A DNA stretch of 64,000 nucleotides from Marivita sp051859345 (GCF_051859345.1 NZ_JBHYFV010000015.1:1-64000); one strand, 5' to 3'. Counted from the first letter of the stretch, positions 35,027 to 44,521 are shown. Program-made: numbers and translations. Notes: generated from the letters alone by a model not told the origin.

Positions 35027-36052
35027 TCAGTTCAGCGTCACTTCGAAGGTGCGCGTGTCCATCGGCGGCAGGAACGAGCGGTCAAAGATCTCGGACGCTT
35101 CGGGCAGACGGTCAAGGCCATAGCCCTTGGCGACAATCTCGATCGAGCGGGTCAGGCGTTCATCCACCAGATCACCCATGCCGATCTCGGTCACTTCGGG
35201 CGCGTTCATCAGGTTGGTCAACGCAAATTCAAGACGGGCACGCTCGAGTTCGGGATCGACAAGGTTGTCGAAGGCCATGATAGCCTCGACCGAACTGTCC
35301 TGGTTGGCCGCGACTTCCATCGTGGCCTTGTTTACCGCGCGGACCAGACCGGCCACCGCTTCGGGATTTTCGGCCAGCATTTCGCGCGACACCATCAGAC
35401 CGTTGGAATAGAGGTCCATGCCGTAATCTTCGAAGTTGAACCAGTTGTAGTCGTTCGCCGGGTCCTGACGGTTGGCGATCAGGTTGAACCAGCTGGTCGA
35501 GGTGAACACGAACGCGCCGTCGATGTCACCGCGGATCATCATCGGTTCTTGCAGGTTCGGCGCCATGTTTTCCTGCGCGACCTTCTCAAGGTCGATGCCG
35601 TTCAGCTCGGCAAAGACCGGAAACAGGCGGGTTGTCGGCGTGCCTTGCGCACCGCCCAGCGTCTTGCCCTCGAAATCGGCGGGTGCTTCAATGCCTGCGG
35701 TCTTGGGTGTCACGATGGCGAAGGGCGGGCGGTTCCACAACTGGTACACCATCACCGGTGCTTCTCCCGGACGGGCGGCGGCGTTCTGGATGATCGCGTT
35801 GATGTCTCCAAAGCCAGCATCATAGGCACCGCCCATGATGCGCGTCACGGTCGCGGCCGATCCTTCGCCCTGATCGATGGTGACGTTCAGACCCTCTTCC
35901 TCGAAATACCCCTTGTTCAAGGCCAGAAGGAAGGGTGCGTCGGATCCTTGGGTCTTCCAGCCAAGGGTAAAGCGGATATCGGTCATTTCCGCCAATGCGG
36001 GGGCAGCTCCGGCCAGCAATGCGACGGCGGCACCGAACAGGGAATGTTTCAT
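35027..36052 (-). CDS. ABC transporter substrate-binding protein, NMT1/TauA family
   Basis: 341 residues with AAGGATGACCTC before ATG 36052. Signal peptide ends at GAAPALAEM. FTLGWKTQGSDAPFLLALNK, GYFEEEGLNVTI and the DAGFGDINAIIQ loop are typical of the NMT1/THI5, taurine and alkanesulfonate binding-protein group. Its permease and ATPase follow upstream in the same operon, and the downstream deaminase/hydrolase genes suggest a heterocyclic nitrogen compound as ligand. Confidence 0.85.
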   Translation of the reverse strand: MKHSLFGAAVALLAGAAPALAEMTDIRFTLGWKTQGSDAPFLLALNKGYFEEEGLNVTIDQGEGSAATVTRIMGGAYDAGFGDINAIIQNAAARPGEAPVMVYQLWNRPPFAIVTPKTAGIEAPADFEGKTLGGAQGTPTTRLFPVFAELNGIDLEKVAQENMAPNLQEPMMIRGDIDGAFVFTSTSWFNLIANRQDPANDYNWFNFEDYGMDLYSNGLMVSREMLAENPEAVAGLVRAVNKATMEVAANQDSSVEAIMAFDNLVDPELERARLEFALTNLMNAPEVTEIGMGDLVDERLTRSIEIVAKGYGLDRLPEASEIFDRSFLPPMDTRTFEVTLN

Positions 36053-36094
36053 GAGGTCATCCTTTTTGATTGGAGGGACGTTGAGGGAGTGTGT

Positions 36095-36868
36095 TCAGGT
36101 GATGGCGATGTCATTGCCGCGTGTGGCCCAGCCCGTTACCCGGCGCTCCAGTATGGAGAACACGGCGTAAAGCGCGACACCCATCAGCGCGAGGATGATC
36201 AGCCCGGCAAAGACCAGCGACACCTGGAAGTTGGACGAGGCGGTCATCATGACGTTGCCGATGCCCATGTTCGACGCCACGGTTTCCGACAGCACCGCGC
36301 CGACGAAAGACAGCGTGATCGCGACCTTGAGCGAGGCGAAGAAATACGGCATCGCGCGGGGCAGACCGACATTCCAGAGAATCTCGGTCTTGGACGCACC
36401 CAGCGTCTTGAGCACGTCTTCCAGTTCCGGTTCCGTCGTCGCAAGCCCTGTGGCGATGTTCACCACAATCGGGAAGACGCAGATCACCATTGCGGTCAGC
36501 ACCGCAGGCGTTGTGCCCGACCCGAACCAGAGCACGAAGATTGGAACAACCGCGACCTTGGGGATCGACGAGAACCCGACAAGCAAGGGATAGGCCACCG
36601 CATAAGCGATCTTCGACGTGCCGACGATCACTCCCAGGGTCACGCCGATAATGACCCCGAGCGAGAACCCGAACAGCGTCGAATAGAGCGTTTGCAGGAT
36701 ATGCGGCCACAGAACCGGGAACCGGGTCCACATGGTCACCAGGATTTCGGAGGGGCGCGGCAGGACGAGGTCCGACACGTTCAGAACGATGCACAGAACC
36801 TCCCACATCAGGAAAAAACCGATGATCAGCGACGAGGACAGCAGACGGATACGTTGGGAGTCGGTCAT
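36095..36868 (-). CDS. ABC transporter permease, TauC/SsuC family
   Basis: 257 residues with the hydrophobic profile of six-helix SsuC/TauC permeases. The EAA-type docking loop is LKTLGASKTEILWNVGLP. It lies 9 bases after the ATPase stop and 42 bases before the binding-protein gene, all on the minus strand. Confidence 0.87.
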   Translation of the reverse strand: MTDSQRIRLLSSSLIIGFFLMWEVLCIVLNVSDLVLPRPSEILVTMWTRFPVLWPHILQTLYSTLFGFSLGVIIGVTLGVIVGTSKIAYAVAYPLLVGFSSIPKVAVVPIFVLWFGSGTTPAVLTAMVICVFPIVVNIATGLATTEPELEDVLKTLGASKTEILWNVGLPRAMPYFFASLKVAITLSFVGAVLSETVASNMGIGNVMMTASSNFQVSLVFAGLIILALMGVALYAVFSILERRVTGWATRGNDIAIT

Positions 36869-36877
36869 GGGGCGTCC

Positions 36878-37732
36878 TTATGTGCTTCGGACTTGCGCGA
36901 TCAGTTCACGCAAGCCTTGGGTCATTTCGACAAATTCGGCGCTGTAGATCATGCCGATGTCGCGCGGCTGCGGGATGGTCACCGGCTCGTCCGAGATGAT
37001 GCGACCGGGACGCGCGCTCATCACGCAGATGCGGTTGGCCAGATACCCGGCTTCGCGCAGGTCATGCGTGACCAGAAGAACGGTTGGTTTGCGGTCGAGA
37101 TAGAGGTCCTGCATGATCTGCCACAGCTCTTCGCGGGTGAACTGGTCCAGTGCGCCGAACGGTTCATCCAGTAAAAGTAGATCAGGTTCGTGGATCAGCG
37201 CGCGGCACAGGTTCGACCGCTGCAACATGCCACCGGACAATTGCCACGGGTAATGGTTGGCAAACCCCTGAAGACCGACCTGTTTCAGCAGCGCATGCAC
37301 CCGGTCACGGAACGCCCCGGTCTTGTCTTTGCGATAGGTCTGCTTGAACGGCGACACGATCTTGAGCGGCATCATGATATTCCGCTCGATCGTCAACCAA
37401 GGCAGCATGGTCGGGTTCTGGAACGCCATCCCGATACGCAGTTCCTTGGCCTTGGCTTCTTTTCCGCCGACCAGAACCAGACCGGAACTGGGCTGGATCA
37501 GGTTGCTCACCAGCTTGAGTATCGTGGATTTGCCACAGCCAGACGGTCCAACAAGGGCAAGGAAATCGCCCCTCTCCATCTTGAGGTTTGTGGGCGAAAG
37601 AGCTGTGACTGCCTTGTCGCCGGACCCGAAGACAACAGAGGCGTCCTGCAGTTCCAACGCCGGTCTGGAATGTACGTCTGCAGGTTTGGCCTGCTGCGTG
37701 GAGGGAGCGGGTATGTTGGCTGTCATGTTCAT
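36878..37732 (-). CDS. ABC transporter ATP-binding protein, TauB/SsuB family
   Basis: 284 residues. Walker A GPSGCGKST, signature LSGGMLQRS, Walker B LLLLDEPFGALD, switch His in VTHDLREA. An ATG two codons further in (37726) is an equally good start. First gene of the importer operon that continues through the binding protein into the amidohydrolase, NTF2-like and PuuE-like genes. The stretch upstream (37733-37889) separates it from a TetR gene on the same strand. Confidence 0.88.
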   Translation of the reverse strand: MNMTANIPAPSTQQAKPADVHSRPALELQDASVVFGSGDKAVTALSPTNLKMERGDFLALVGPSGCGKSTILKLVSNLIQPSSGLVLVGGKEAKAKELRIGMAFQNPTMLPWLTIERNIMMPLKIVSPFKQTYRKDKTGAFRDRVHALLKQVGLQGFANHYPWQLSGGMLQRSNLCRALIHEPDLLLLDEPFGALDQFTREELWQIMQDLYLDRKPTVLLVTHDLREAGYLANRICVMSARPGRIISDEPVTIPQPRDIGMIYSAEFVEMTQGLRELIAQVRST

Positions 37733-37889
37733 ACCACAGCACTTGCGGCGGTGACTTTGAGATTAGGAAGTCGTTAAGTAAATGAAAATTGAATTATCTT
37801 GAGGCTGCCTTTTTATCAGGCAGTTTTTAGCTTGTCTGAGCAAGAATGCTGCATATGCGGAGGTATACAATCTCTTGTCCAAGCCTCGC

Positions 37890-38552
37890 TCAGGAGGTCG
37901 ATTCGGCCACCGAAACTGCGCTTGTGATCATGTCCACGACATGCTGACGGCGCTCGTGCCGCCACTCTTCGCCTGAGATGTCGCGACCGAATGTGGCTGA
38001 CAATGTGTGCCCAGCGTTGATGTGGTGCGCGCTCAGGGCAACGATGCTGACATAGAGTTGCAGGGCATCAATCCGGGCCCGAAACAAACCGTCGGCATGG
38101 CCGCGTTTCAGGACATCCGAAATCTTGTCGAGAAACGGGGCCGACATCTTTTGGATTTCTGGCATTTGGGCGATGAAACGCCCGCCCAGCAGGTTCTCGC
38201 TGCGGGTGATCGACAGGAATACCGTATTGCCTTGGAAGTAATCGAAGGTCAGCTTGACCAACCGAACAATCGCCTGATCTGGCGGCAGGGCTTCAAGTTG
38301 CAGTTCCTCCTCACGGGCGCGAATCTCGGCGTAGATATGACGCAGCACAGCCAGATAGAGGCATTCCTTGTTGTCAAAGTAGTGATAAATCAATCTTGGA
38401 TTGCAGCCGGCGCTTTGCGCGATTTTCTGCACCTTGGCCCCGTCATATCCATGGGCGGCGAATTCTTCCAATGCCGCAGTGAGGATCTCGCCCTTGGTCC
38501 GTTCCGGGTCGCGTGACCGAATGGAGGTTTGGCTGGCAGAAGACTTTTTCAT
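37890..38552 (-). CDS. TetR-family transcriptional regulator
   Basis: 220 residues. HTH at about residues 20-65: ILTAALEEFAAHGYDGAKVQ and NPRLIYHYFDNKECLYLAVL. The C-terminal region (LTFDYFQGNTVFLSITRSEN) resembles the TetR class that includes RutR, which senses pyrimidines. Being adjacent to the importer/amidohydrolase operon, it probably controls it. No clear operator dyad was found in 37733-37889. Confidence 0.82.
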   Translation of the reverse strand: MKKSSASQTSIRSRDPERTKGEILTAALEEFAAHGYDGAKVQKIAQSAGCNPRLIYHYFDNKECLYLAVLRHIYAEIRAREEELQLEALPPDQAIVRLVKLTFDYFQGNTVFLSITRSENLLGGRFIAQMPEIQKMSAPFLDKISDVLKRGHADGLFRARIDALQLYVSIVALSAHHINAGHTLSATFGRDISGEEWRHERRQHVVDMITSAVSVAESTS

Positions 38553-38851
38553 GCAGCAGCGCTAACACCAGTTTTGCGTGTGTCAAGATTGAAGGCCGTC
38601 CCATCATCGCGTTCAGCCTGACCAAGACTTACGCTTCGATCATCTTATTCAGCAACGCAGAGTTCGTTCCAAAGGCAGAAGCCTTGGGGTTCAACCTGCG
38701 TATGGAATTTCAAGTGCGAGAAATTGATCAGCGGTGGGACGACCTTGTTCGGGGGATCATCCATGACGATCTGGCCCCTTTGCCAAGGAAACGGGAAAGC
38801 CATGTTGTGTCGCACCAAGAAAACAGGCTGCGGGCCTTGGTCCCCTTTGGG
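38553..38851. other. intergenic region between TetR gene and signalling operon
   Basis: About 300 bases with the TetR promoter and the 3' side of the HPt gene. A plus-strand frame (38513-39010) runs through it but has no recognisable domain and overlaps the antisense of the HPt gene, so I do not call it. Confidence 0.4.
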
Positions 38852-39256
38852 TCAGCGGTCCGCCTGACTGTCCAGAACGTTCTCAATCTCGTTCAACAGG
38901 TCCTCGAGCAGGGCGCGAGAATCGTGCCAGTCATCTTGAGAGCGAACACGAGTCATGGCGGCATCCGTTCTTTCGGCCAATTTTCCCAACGCTGCAAATC
39001 CAAGTGTTGATGCGACGCCGGCGATCTTGTGAGCGCGCTGTGCGATGCCTTCGACAAGCTGGGGCTGTACGCCGGTTTGATCTATGTTCAGCGCAAGTGC
39101 TTCGATTTCCAGACACCGGTCTACAAGACGCGATACAAAGCTCTGGCGAATTTTCGATAGCTGGAAAGCAAGCTCAGGAAGCTGACCATGTGCTGCCATG
39201 CCCTGTGATGTTTGCGGGTTCAAGGCAGGATCAGCCAAAATGAACCTCGCGATCAT
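38852..39256 (-). CDS. HPt (histidine phosphotransfer) protein
   Basis: About 134 residues. The phosphorylatable His lies in AQRAHKIAGVASTLGF, the HxxxG...G pattern of HPt domains, in a four-helix setting (LAFQLSKIRQSFVSRLVD, LGKLAERTDAAM, LLEDLLNEIENVLDS). The start is uncertain: ATG 39256 overlaps the end of the receiver-GGDEF gene by 26 bases; ATG 39289 and 39199 are alternatives. It is the last gene of the signalling operon and could relay phosphate between the kinases and receivers encoded just upstream. Confidence 0.75.
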   Translation of the reverse strand: MIARFILADPALNPQTSQGMAAHGQLPELAFQLSKIRQSFVSRLVDRCLEIEALALNIDQTGVQPQLVEGIAQRAHKIAGVASTLGFAALGKLAERTDAAMTRVRSQDDWHDSRALLEDLLNEIENVLDSQADR

Positions 39257-40169
39257 GGTGGTTCTTGGCCAAGGCAAGTGCTTCATCAATCAGGCGTGCC
39301 GGAGTGGTCAGGTTCGTGGCGCGACATGTGGTTGCTGGTCCAACCGACACCATGGGCAGACGGATTTGCAGTTCATCATAAACCCGCTGAAACTCTGCGA
39401 TATACCCAAGAAGTTGGTCGCCAAATGCGGAATTGTCACGTTCTCTGCGCTTGGGCAGCAGGCAGACAAAATCACCACCGCCCTTATAGGCGATCATCTT
39501 GGCCGAGAATGGCAGGCAATCGGAAATACATGTGGCGACATCCAGCATCACGTCGCCGAAAACAGCCCCACCCTCCATGTCGTAGATTTCGCGGCCGTTG
39601 GTGACATGTACGCCAACAGCAAACACCGAAAGCGCGCGGAACAGGCCCAGGGCGTTCAGGTAGTTCTCCATCGCCAGGACATCTATGCCGCCGTCAATGT
39701 GCTTCATCGGGATGCTGTCATGGAATCCGTAAGACGGATTTGCAGTTATGTGAGACCCCGAACCCATGCGCCCGGCCTCGTTGCGAAGGCGCTCGTTGAC
39801 CAAAAGCTGCACAACCCCAAGTCGGCTTTTGGTTTCGGTCTTGTCGACCGGCTTGGTCAGATAATCCGTCGCACCGGCTGCAAACGCATCGTCGATATAG
39901 GATTTGTCGGACATGACTGTGTTCATCACGATCGGCACTTCGGCGTAACCATCCCGCGCCCTTATGTGTCGACACAGCTGAATGCCGTTCATTTCAGGCA
40001 TCTGGATATCCAGAATGCAGCATTCAAAGTGATGGGACGACGTCTCGATCAATTCGAGCGCATCCTGTCCTGACAGTGCCGTGGTGACATCAGAATAGCC
40101 AAGTTCGCTCAGCGTGTGGAGAAAAAGCGCGAGGAAATCGGGATCATCGTCGACGGCCAGGATTTTCAT
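39231..40169 (-). CDS. response regulator with degenerate GGDEF output domain
   Basis: 312 residues. Receiver at ~1-120: ILAVDDDPDF acidic pocket, phosphoacceptor Asp in CCILDIQMPEMNG, Lys in DYLTKPVDK. The C-terminal half follows GGDEF topology (VFGDVMLDVATCI, then AYKGGGDFVCLL, then LIDEALALAKNH) but the signature is GGGDF instead of GG[DE]EF, so cyclase activity is probably lost. It could act as a c-di-GMP- or GTP-binding or protein-interaction output. AGGTGAAAT precedes ATG 40169. It lies between a CheY-like receiver and an HPt gene. Confidence 0.8.
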   Translation of the reverse strand: MKILAVDDDPDFLALFLHTLSELGYSDVTTALSGQDALELIETSSHHFECCILDIQMPEMNGIQLCRHIRARDGYAEVPIVMNTVMSDKSYIDDAFAAGATDYLTKPVDKTETKSRLGVVQLLVNERLRNEAGRMGSGSHITANPSYGFHDSIPMKHIDGGIDVLAMENYLNALGLFRALSVFAVGVHVTNGREIYDMEGGAVFGDVMLDVATCISDCLPFSAKMIAYKGGGDFVCLLPKRRERDNSAFGDQLLGYIAEFQRVYDELQIRLPMVSVGPATTCRATNLTTPARLIDEALALAKNHHDREVHFG

Positions 40170-40282
40170 ATTTCACCTATTATTATTGGGTTGCCGAGCC
40201 ACAATTCTTGCAGCCCTTTTCTTGAGGATGTTGTGTAAAGGTGACGCAATTATGGCTTTGCACCGATACATTCTCTGCAACC

Positions 40283-40690
40283 TTACGTTTTGCAGTTTGC
40301 GATCTCTTTTTCGCGCTTGGCCCAGACGGTGCGGATTTGTGATCCAAGTGTCATTGGGTCGAATGGCTTGGTGAAAACATCAAGCGCACCGCCTTCCAGC
40401 AGCTTTTTGGACATCTCGTCTTCCGCTTTGGCCGTCATGAAGATTGCCGGAATGTCGCGGTGACGCTCATTTGATCGGACGATGTCGAACAAGTCCGGTC
40501 CGGTCATGCTTGGCATCATGACATCCAGCAACAAAAGTTGCGGCTTGACGTCGTCCAGCATTTCCAGGGCCTTTGGGCCGGAGTTGCATTGATACAGGTC
40601 GAAATTATCAACCAACTGCAATGCCATGCGTGCAATTTCGAGGATATCCTCGTCATCATCGACATGCAGAATTGTCGTAAGTGTCGTCAT
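40283..40690 (-). CDS. single-domain response regulator, CheY-like
   Basis: 135 residues from ATG 40690 with GAGGGGCAC upstream. Acidic pair in LHVDDDEDILE, phosphoacceptor Asp in LLLLDVMMPSMTG, switch Thr in IFMTAKAE, Lys in DVFTKPFDP. No output domain, so it probably passes phosphate or binds a partner. It lies 24 bases downstream of the second histidine kinase, in the same operon. Confidence 0.87.
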   Translation of the reverse strand: MTTLTTILHVDDDEDILEIARMALQLVDNFDLYQCNSGPKALEMLDDVKPQLLLLDVMMPSMTGPDLFDIVRSNERHRDIPAIFMTAKAEDEMSKKLLEGGALDVFTKPFDPMTLGSQIRTVWAKREKEIANCKT

Positions 40691-40714
40691 TGTGCCCCTC
40701 AAAACCTTATCGCG

Positions 40715-42385
40715 CTAGACTGCCATCAACATGCGCGTGTCCAGCGCCACACTGGTGTGTTTTTCCAATTCGAAGTAGAACGTGGTTCCTTGACCAACCT
40801 CGGTGTCGAACGCGATCCATCCACCATGACGCTGCACGATCTCGCGGCAAATCGTCAGGCCGAGACCGGTGCTCGGGAACGCTTTGCTTTGCCTGTTTTC
40901 AACCTGAATAAAGCTGTCGAACAGGGTGTCTCGGGCATCTTCCGGAATGCCCGGCCCGCGATCCTCGATGCAGATGCGCCAGGTGTCGCCGCGGTCAATC
41001 AGTCTGAGGGTGACGTCAGCGCCTTCAGGCGATAGTTTGGCAGCGTTCGACATCAAATTCGACATCACCTGTATCAAGCGATCTGGATCCGCCTTTGCCA
41101 ACGCGGCCTCGTTCGGTGTTTCGACAACGAACGCCACCTTGCATTCGTTCGCATAGGGCGCATTCGCTTCGGCGGCTTCGTTCAGAATGTCCCGCAGGTC
41201 AACATCCTGGGTGCTGATACCAAGGTCACCCGATTGCAGCTTTTCAAGCGTGAGGATGTCATTGACGATGGCCAAGAGTCGTTCGCTGTTGCGATGTGCC
41301 ACACCGATCAACCGGCTCACATCCGGACTGAGTTCACCCATGACACCGGATTCCAGCAACCGCAGTGCGCCTTTGATTGACGTCAGCGGTGTGCGGAGTT
41401 CATGGCTCACCGTCGAGACCGAGCTGAGTTTCAGCTGTTCGGCCTGCTTGCGTTCAGAGATATCCCGCACGACGGACACAAGATTGCGTTTGCCATCGAC
41501 GTCTTCGACAAGGTGGGTCAGGACTTCCACCGGGCCGGTTTGGTGTTCGAATTCAAACACAACAATCGGAACTTCGCCTTTCAACAAAGGATCTATGTAG
41601 CGTTTGAACAGGTGCAGATCACTTTCGCCAAACAGACTCATGATGGATTTCGCGTGCAGGTCATCATCAGTCCATCCGGTCCGAAGCCTGAAAGTCTTGT
41701 TCGCATAGCTCAATTTGAACGTGTCCGGATCGTAGATAAAGACCCCGTCCGGCAATGCCTCAAGGACGGCTTTCCGACCCTGTTCCTCGCTGTCGGCCAA
41801 TACCGCCGAAACATCGGTGCGGATCGACACCAGGTGATTGATGTTCCCGTATTCGTCCAGTTTTGGAAAAATGGTCGTTTGAACAATGACGTTCTTACCG
41901 AACTTGTCGCGTAGCCGCTGACAGCCTGACCAGACCTTTCCATCCATGATGGTCATCAGGATGTTGTCGTAGGCCTTCTGATCGACATCACTGCCATAAA
42001 GGATTCTCGGCGTTTTGCCGATGATCTCGTGGGATTCATACCCGAACGTGTCAGTGAATTTTTGATTGATCGCAGAGATGTTGCCGTTGCGATCCGTCAG
42101 GCTGACAATGGTATGTTCTTCCAGCGCCCGCTCGTGCAGCGTGATCGCCCGCGATTTTGCTTCAAGGCGGTTTCTGACGCGGTTGCTGCGCATGACGTTA
42201 AGAATACTGGCGATAGCGGCCGTTGCCAGCAGGATCGCAGCAGAGGCCAGCGAGAATTGGTCGATTTCGGGAGCGAAGTTCAAAATCCAATGGGTGAAGA
42301 AGAACAACGCAACTGCGACGGCTATTATAAGACTCCAATCCGCATAGGACCGAAACAACGAGGGTTGGATGCTAATGTTCTTCAT
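40715..42385 (-). CDS. PAS-domain sensor histidine kinase
   Basis: About 556 residues. Two hydrophobic segments (LIIAVAVALFFFTHWIL and SLASAAILLATAAIASIL) anchor it in the inner membrane. Two PAS domains follow (HTIVSLTDRNGNISAIN.. and GVFIYDPDTFKLSYAN..), then the H-box VSHELRTPLTSIKG, N-box SNLMSNAAKLSP and G-boxes IEDRGPGIP and STGLGLTICREIV. The start may be ATG 42385 or 42397; neither has a strong ribosome site. It contains no receiver domain, so the downstream receiver or HPt would be the partner. Confidence 0.86.
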   Translation of the reverse strand: MKNISIQPSLFRSYADWSLIIAVAVALFFFTHWILNFAPEIDQFSLASAAILLATAAIASILNVMRSNRVRNRLEAKSRAITLHERALEEHTIVSLTDRNGNISAINQKFTDTFGYESHEIIGKTPRILYGSDVDQKAYDNILMTIMDGKVWSGCQRLRDKFGKNVIVQTTIFPKLDEYGNINHLVSIRTDVSAVLADSEEQGRKAVLEALPDGVFIYDPDTFKLSYANKTFRLRTGWTDDDLHAKSIMSLFGESDLHLFKRYIDPLLKGEVPIVVFEFEHQTGPVEVLTHLVEDVDGKRNLVSVVRDISERKQAEQLKLSSVSTVSHELRTPLTSIKGALRLLESGVMGELSPDVSRLIGVAHRNSERLLAIVNDILTLEKLQSGDLGISTQDVDLRDILNEAAEANAPYANECKVAFVVETPNEAALAKADPDRLIQVMSNLMSNAAKLSPEGADVTLRLIDRGDTWRICIEDRGPGIPEDARDTLFDSFIQVENRQSKAFPSTGLGLTICREIVQRHGGWIAFDTEVGQGTTFYFELEKHTSVALDTRMLMAV

Positions 42386-42523
42386 ATTCTGTCCCACACA
42401 CTTACACTTGTGGTCAATGCCACATAGATACTGTGTTAATCATGATGAGAACTTGACCCGAGAATTCGGCGTGAATGCGGCAGCCAGATATTTAAAAAAA
42501 GGAATTTCCGGGGTCGAGCGACC

Positions 42524-44521
42524 TTAGGCTGCGTCGTCCGTGACAAGCGACAGGGCTGGCAACTGAAGTCGGAAAACGCTGCCTCGACCTTGCACACTAT
42601 GCGCTTCGACAGTGCCATTATGAAGCTCCGCCAGCTCTTTCGAGATCGGCAAGCCCAGTCCAATGCCACCATGTTCGCGCGCCTGAGAGGTGTCCAATTG
42701 ACCAAAGCGTTCAAAGATGATGTTCATCTCATCTTCTGCGAGGCCGTTTCCCGTGTCCTCGACATCAATCCAAACGGACGAGTCTGACTCTCCCAACCGG
42801 ACCGTAACATGCCCTTCAGGCGTAAATTTCACGGCATTCCCGATAAGGTTGAACAAGATTTGTCGGATGCGCAACGGGTCCGCAAAGACCTTTCTGGCAT
42901 TGCCTTCAAGATGAATCTGCAGATTTTTCTGTTTGGCCATAGGTCTGAACTGTTCGGCAACGGTTTCGCAGATCGGTCGAAGGCACAGCTCTTCACATTT
43001 GAGCTGTAGGGTGCCTTCTTCAATGGCGGCAAGATCCAGGATGCCGTTGATGAGCTCCAACAATTGTTGCCCTGACAGATTGATCTGTCTGGAAAAGCGG
43101 CGCAGGTCGGACTGGTGGGCATCGAACCGTGATTTGATGTCCGATGTATTGCCACTATCCAGTGCGGACAGTAAATTTTGATAGCTCGGTAGCTTCTCTG
43201 GATCCGACAAGAAGGCATTGTAGCCCATGACAACGGTCAATGGCGTGCGCAGTTCATGGCTGATGGTGTTCAGGAAATCTGACTTTGCCGCGCTCGCGGC
43301 TTCCGCCTTGTCGAGGGCTTTCTTGAGAGCCGTGATATCGACACGGAAACCCACTGTGTGACCACTCGGGGTAAGGCGTTCGACAACGCGAATCCAGCGA
43401 CCATCACTCAAGCGCTGTTCCATGGGTTGGCCCGGCGAGCGATGCAGTTCAAGACGATCGGCCAGCCATTCGTCTTCGCGCCCCAATGCTTGTTCATATT
43501 GGCCATTGGCCAAACCAAATCTCAGAATTTCCTCGAAGTGAGTGCCCGGCACCATCGCTTGGGCTGATGCGCTATACATCCGTTTGTAGCGATTGTTGCA
43601 GACGATCAGGCGGTCGTCCTCGTCAAACAGGGCAAAGCCATCGTCCAACGCTTCGATCGCTTCCAGAAGTTGTGTTTCGGCACGTTCACTTTTTGCAAAC
43701 ACCCAATCGAACGCCCGCATGATGACCATTGCCAAAACGGCGAAGGCGGCCACGGCTGCCCAAATCCTTGCAGAATTCGGTGCCTGAACTGCCCATCCAT
43801 CAAGGGGGACCACTGAAACTACCCAGTCGATTCCGGCCACCTGAACTGATGCCTGAACCGGGTGTTCACCTTCAAGGTTTGGACGTCCATACAAATGCTC
43901 GCCGCTCCGGGTTTCCACCGATACCGCAAGGCTTTCTTCGAACTGGGTGAAGTGGCTGGCAGAGAACAAGAGGGACGCATCCATGACCAATGAGACAACA
44001 CCCCAGATCGAACTGGCATCACCATTGTCACCCGGCGTCAGGACAGGGCTGCGGGTGATAAAGCCATGTCCACCCTGAACAAGGTCGAATGGCCCATCCA
44101 CAACCGTGGAGTCTTCGAGCAAGGCGGTCTCAACGGCCACCATGAATTCGGGATAGTCTCTGAGGTCAAGACCTATCGCAGGACGGTTTGGCTCAAGAGG
44201 ATAGACGTATTCGATGACCAGGTCCGGGGCCGCAGCAACATTGATAACCTCTTCGACGTTGCCCACCAGATTGCTGACAATTCGCGAGAAAAGATCACGA
44301 GGAAGCTGAGGCTCAGCGACAAAGACAGCCGCAATTCCTTCGGTGATAAGTACCTTTTCATTGATGGTCTGCTGAAGTCGAGACGCGATTGATGCACTGG
44401 TTTGGGTCACTTGCAGACGTTGATCGGCAAGATGTTCTTGTGAACTCAGTGCGTTCAGGCCGATCCCCACCAAAAGGGCGACGGCGATGACCACAACATA
44501 TCGCGAGAGTGTACGAAGCAT
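42524..44521 (-). CDS. CHASE-domain sensor histidine kinase
   Basis: 665 residues. First transmembrane segment at VVVIAVALLVGIGLNAL; an extracytoplasmic CHASE domain (INEKVLITEGIAAVFVAEP, GLDLRDYPEFMVAVETALL, GGHGFITRSPVL) runs to about residue 255, then a second membrane helix (IWAAVAAFAVLAMVIM), a PAS domain (ALDDGFALFDEDDRLIVCNN), the H-box ISHELRTPLTVVMG, N-box LFNLIGNAVKFTP and G-boxes VEDTGNGLAED and GGIGLGLPISKELAEL. CHASE domains sense small external ligands, from cytokinin-like adenines to peptides. Head of the 44521-38852 signalling operon. Confidence 0.88.
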   Translation of the reverse strand: MLRTLSRYVVVIAVALLVGIGLNALSSQEHLADQRLQVTQTSASIASRLQQTINEKVLITEGIAAVFVAEPQLPRDLFSRIVSNLVGNVEEVINVAAAPDLVIEYVYPLEPNRPAIGLDLRDYPEFMVAVETALLEDSTVVDGPFDLVQGGHGFITRSPVLTPGDNGDASSIWGVVSLVMDASLLFSASHFTQFEESLAVSVETRSGEHLYGRPNLEGEHPVQASVQVAGIDWVVSVVPLDGWAVQAPNSARIWAAVAAFAVLAMVIMRAFDWVFAKSERAETQLLEAIEALDDGFALFDEDDRLIVCNNRYKRMYSASAQAMVPGTHFEEILRFGLANGQYEQALGREDEWLADRLELHRSPGQPMEQRLSDGRWIRVVERLTPSGHTVGFRVDITALKKALDKAEAASAAKSDFLNTISHELRTPLTVVMGYNAFLSDPEKLPSYQNLLSALDSGNTSDIKSRFDAHQSDLRRFSRQINLSGQQLLELINGILDLAAIEEGTLQLKCEELCLRPICETVAEQFRPMAKQKNLQIHLEGNARKVFADPLRIRQILFNLIGNAVKFTPEGHVTVRLGESDSSVWIDVEDTGNGLAEDEMNIIFERFGQLDTSQAREHGGIGLGLPISKELAELHNGTVEAHSVQGRGSVFRLQLPALSLVTDDAA

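Noticed and set aside
34853..37174. 773-codon plus-strand frame antisense to the ABC importer genes
   Set aside because: All three minus-strand genes have strong motifs and signal sequence; the long plus frame is a codon-bias artefact.
37800..37835. CTGCC/GGCAG hairpin with T-rich flanks between TetR and ATPase genes
   Set aside because: The T-run lies on the strand without an upstream gene; no convincing terminator on the minus strand.
38513..39010. plus-strand 165-codon frame in the TetR/HPt gap
   Set aside because: No domain, starts inside the TetR gene antisense and ends within the HPt gene antisense.
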